From Methylorubrum suomiense (GTDB lineage: Bacteria > Pseudomonadota > Alphaproteobacteria > Rhizobiales > Beijerinckiaceae), in NCBI RefSeq assembly GCF_022179765.1, contig NZ_BPRE01000009.1, positions 1 through 64,000 of the forward strand: 64,000 nucleotides of DNA, read 5' to 3'. The position numbers were made by a program, and so were the translations under genes. Position 1 is the first letter of the stretch. The number at the start of each line of letters is the position of its first letter. A model generated the notes under the pieces. It was given only the letters and a program-made list of their open reading frames with translations, ran no database searches and was not told the origin of the DNA. Below are positions 63,561 through 64,000 of the stretch, piece by piece.

Positions 63561-64000
63561 ATGCCGCGCGGGTTTCTGTCGACCACTGCCTGTGTTGCGC
63601 TTGTCATGAGCCTCGGTGCTTGCGGCACGACGCGCTTCGACGCCCCGCGCGACCGTCCGCGACCGCAGGCTGCCCTGGAACCTGCCACACCGGCGCTGCC
63701 AGCCGGAACCGTGACGAGTGAGCCGCTGGCGCCGCCGCCCGGCGCGAGCGCGGCTCCCGTCGAACCGCCGCCGCCCAGCGTTGCCGCCGCGCCCTCTCCC
63801 GCACTCGCTCCGGAGCCGCCCCCGCCCGCTCCGGCTCCCGTCGTCGCGACGGGCCGCTCCTCGGTGGTGGGCTCGTGGAACGCCACCGATGTCAGCGGTT
63901 CCTGCCGGGTCTCGCTCTCGAGCGCACCGGCCCTCGACCTCTACAAGGCCTCGACCTCGGGCTGCGCCAACAAGGATCTGGCCAAGGTTTCGGCCTGGGA
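63561..64000 (+). CDS. AprI/Inh-type (Omp19-like) metalloprotease-inhibitor lipoprotein, partial
   Basis: Open from ATG 63561 (AAGGGG 6 nt upstream) to the window edge, 146 codons. Lipoprotein signal with lipobox LGAC (Cys about 21), then a Pro/Ala linker of about 75 residues (PPPPSVAAAPSPAL and like repeats), then the start of the Inh beta-barrel: VVGSWNATDVSGSCRVSLSS and SGCANKDLAKVSAW. Inh-type proteins block secreted M10 metalloproteases; Omp19 of Brucella does so broadly. It faces the M48 gene pair divergently. The C-terminal half is outside the window. Confidence 0.8.
   Translation, partial: MPRGFLSTTACVALVMSLGACGTTRFDAPRDRPRPQAALEPATPALPAGTVTSEPLAPPPGASAAPVEPPPPSVAAAPSPALAPEPPPPAPAPVVATGRSSVVGSWNATDVSGSCRVSLSSAPALDLYKASTSGCANKDLAKVSAW

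Overview
This is a GC-rich chromosomal window from an alphaproteobacterium. The best fit is Methylobacterium/Methylorubrum (order Rhizobiales/Hyphomicrobiales), judged from memory of the group rather than from a search. The pointers are: a metal-type (Cys-containing) KdsA; a pyruvate dehydrogenase (PDH) cluster whose E1-beta subunit carries its own lipoyl domain; a DUF5076 gene coupled to it; a tRNA-His without G-1 and with A73; IalB-like, DUF2188, DUF6880 and HWE-kinase genes; and many small secreted proteins typical of methylobacteria. I see no phage, plasmid, transposase, CRISPR array or known defence cluster. The window looks like ordinary core chromosome with a few odd details.

Layout. 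0-1.5 kb: the first 62 nt of a 16S rRNA gene on the minus strand, its leader with a boxA element and a near-consensus promoter, a small exported protein and tRNA-His. 1.6-6 kb: a CLC chloride channel/antiporter, an exported protein, kdsA, a Gly/Tyr-rich exported protein and queF. 6.2-14.9 kb: the central-carbon block eno - ftsB - pdhA - pdhB - DUF5076 - Uma2-family gene - pdhC - lpd, all on the plus strand. 15-19.9 kb: envelope genes (fasciclin protein, L,D-transpeptidase, sorbosone-dehydrogenase-like protein, SleB-like hydrolase) sitting between lpd and lipA. 20.1-24.8 kb: lipA, a COQ10/RatA START-domain gene and putA. 24.8-33.4 kb: small proteins, a secreted glutathione peroxidase, a degenerate receiver protein, a tightly overlapping argJ - SIMPL - mutT run, a DUF6880 protein, a methyltransferase-DUF427 pair and a ComF protein. 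33.4-40 kb: an NNP-type nitrate/nitrite transporter and sbcDC. 40-50.5 kb: a second L,D-transpeptidase, an S9 peptidase, an IalB-like protein, argH divergent from a TlpA-like thioredoxin, nhaA and a NodU-type carbamoyltransferase. 50.6-64 kb: a haloacid dehalogenase, murJ, a long inverted repeat, superoxide dismutase, a membrane protein, an HWE histidine kinase, two overlapping glycosyltransferases, a soluble tandem-PAS chemotaxis receptor, an M48 protease with an SNase-like neighbour, and the start of an Inh-type protease-inhibitor lipoprotein cut by the window edge.

How the genes fit together. Enolase makes phosphoenolpyruvate upstream of pyruvate. The PDH genes oxidise pyruvate to acetyl-CoA, and lipA supplies the lipoyl cofactor carried by both E1-beta and E2. 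A second theme is the envelope: KdsA (LPS core sugar), MurJ (lipid II), FtsB (divisome), two L,D-transpeptidases, a SleB-like hydrolase, and the M48 protease and Inh-type inhibitor. argJ and argH serve arginine synthesis from separate places. I found no convincing undescribed multi-gene system. The items most worth a second look are the Uma2-family gene inside the PDH operon, the DUF5076 coupling, two unlinked small proteins sharing an '(R)DAFW' motif, the degenerate receiver protein, and hairpins placed at ftsB, at the fasciclin gene and over the putA stop codon.
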